From Pseudomonas grandcourensis (GTDB lineage: Bacteria > Pseudomonadota > Gammaproteobacteria > Pseudomonadales > Pseudomonadaceae), in assembly GCF_039909015.1 (NCBI RefSeq), contig NZ_CP150919.1:5680501-5744500 (forward strand): a stretch of 64,000 bases of DNA, read 5' to 3'. The translations under genes and the position numbers were made by a program. The notes under the pieces are model-generated. The model searched no databases. It had not been told where the DNA came from and saw only the letters and a list, made by a program, of their open reading frames with translations. Shown here piece after piece: positions 63,732-64,000 of this stretch. Every line of letters begins with the position of its first letter. The first letter of the stretch is position 1.

Positions 63732-63765
63732 AAAAAAAAACGCCCCGAACCAGTCGGGGCGTTTT
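63732..63765 (-). terminator. Terminator after the DUF1329 gene
   Basis: On the minus strand CGCCCCGA and TCGGGGCG form an 8-bp stem followed by nine T. It separates the partial right-edge gene from the MalT-like regulator. Confidence 0.93.
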
Positions 63766-63794
63766 CAGAGGGTGCAGCCTCTACTCAGTCCACC

Positions 63795-64000
63795 TTAGCG
63801 AACACCGTCCTGACGCAGGGCGGCCGGGGTGAAGTCGCTGGTGGTGGCCTGGAAGCCGAAGTCATAGGCCGACTTCTCTTCGTTCTTCATGCCCAGTGCC
63901 AGGTAACGACCCGATTGCAGGTCATACAGGGCTTCGAGGGCATACCACGGCACTTGCTTGTCGTAGTAGTTCTCGGCATGGGCCTCACCTACACGCCACA
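63795..64000 (-). CDS. C-terminal end of a DUF1329 outer-membrane/periplasmic protein (partial)
   Basis: Reading the minus strand back from a TAA at 63795-63797 gives about 67 residues, including WRVGEAHAENYYDKQVPW, ALEALYDLQSGRYLALGM and the ending DFTPAALRQDGVR. This matches my memory of the C-terminus of DUF1329 proteins (normally about 450 residues), which are usually paired with a DUF1302 outer-membrane protein and an RND exporter. The start is outside the window. Confidence 0.75.
   Translation of the reverse strand, partial: WRVGEAHAENYYDKQVPWYALEALYDLQSGRYLALGMKNEEKSAYDFGFQATTSDFTPAALRQDGVR

Overview
The window is chromosomal DNA from a Pseudomonas of the fluorescens group. This rests on high-GC coding, the complete pseudomonad order of the division and cell-wall (dcw) cluster, an AlgA C-terminus at the left edge, a 451-residue TrpS, and at least eight loci carrying the GTGGGAGCGAGC/GCTCGCGATGG type of REP element common in this group. 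I saw no tRNA, rRNA, prophage, transposase or CRISPR array.

Layout. 1-2.6 kb: the tail of algA and three small housekeeping or unknown genes. 2.6-8.7 kb: an aromatic-acid type efflux set (outer-membrane lipoprotein, FUSC permease, DUF1656 protein, HlyD adaptor) read leftwards from a divergent LysR regulator. 8.7-9.2 kb: a gene-free repeat region. 9.3-15.6 kb: an RND adaptor and pump co-directional with a response regulator and sensor kinase. 15.7-17.7 kb: a small secreted protein and a membrane diguanylate cyclase. 17.9-35.7 kb: the uninterrupted dcw cluster in order mraZ-rsmH-ftsL-ftsI-murE-murF-mraY-murD-ftsW-murG-murC-ddlB-ftsQ-ftsA-ftsZ-lpxC, all on the minus strand and mostly overlapping by 1-11 bases. 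36.1-41 kb: RNase P RNA, then rsmI divergent from lpoA-yraN-gmhA/diaA-dolP, the same neighbourhood as in E. coli. 41-46 kb: sspB-sspA, petABC (cytochrome bc1), rplM-rpsI. 46.2-49.6 kb: an aldo-keto reductase, an acyl-CoA dehydrogenase and a GlxA-type regulator. 49.8-55.2 kb: an accessory four-gene cluster. 55.2-64 kb: zapE, trpS, a hydrolase, a YhcB-like protein, an OmpA-like lipoprotein, a metallo-hydrolase, a 912-residue MalT-like regulator and the end of a DUF1329 gene.

The part most likely to be undescribed is 49.8-55.2 kb. It holds a flavoprotein of the tryptophan/lysine 2-monooxygenase family (AT-rich, with its ribosome binding site locked inside a perfect 10-bp hairpin), a nitrilase-superfamily amidase with an intact E-K-C triad, an unrecognised membrane protein built from two tandem copies of one membrane domain, and an atypical asparaginase lacking the usual loop tyrosine. 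By analogy with DavB/DavA and IaaM/IaaH, the inferred chemistry is L-amino acid to amide (with CO2 loss), then amide to acid plus ammonia, with a dedicated transporter. The substrate is unknown.

Other signals worth attention are three AGTGG boxes at exact 10-base spacing just downstream of the mraZ promoter, a REP element that supplies the stop codon of the acyl-CoA dehydrogenase, compact hairpin REP variants directly after two regulator genes, a long dispersed-repeat candidate at 8.8-9.1 kb, and a very long stem-loop after petC.
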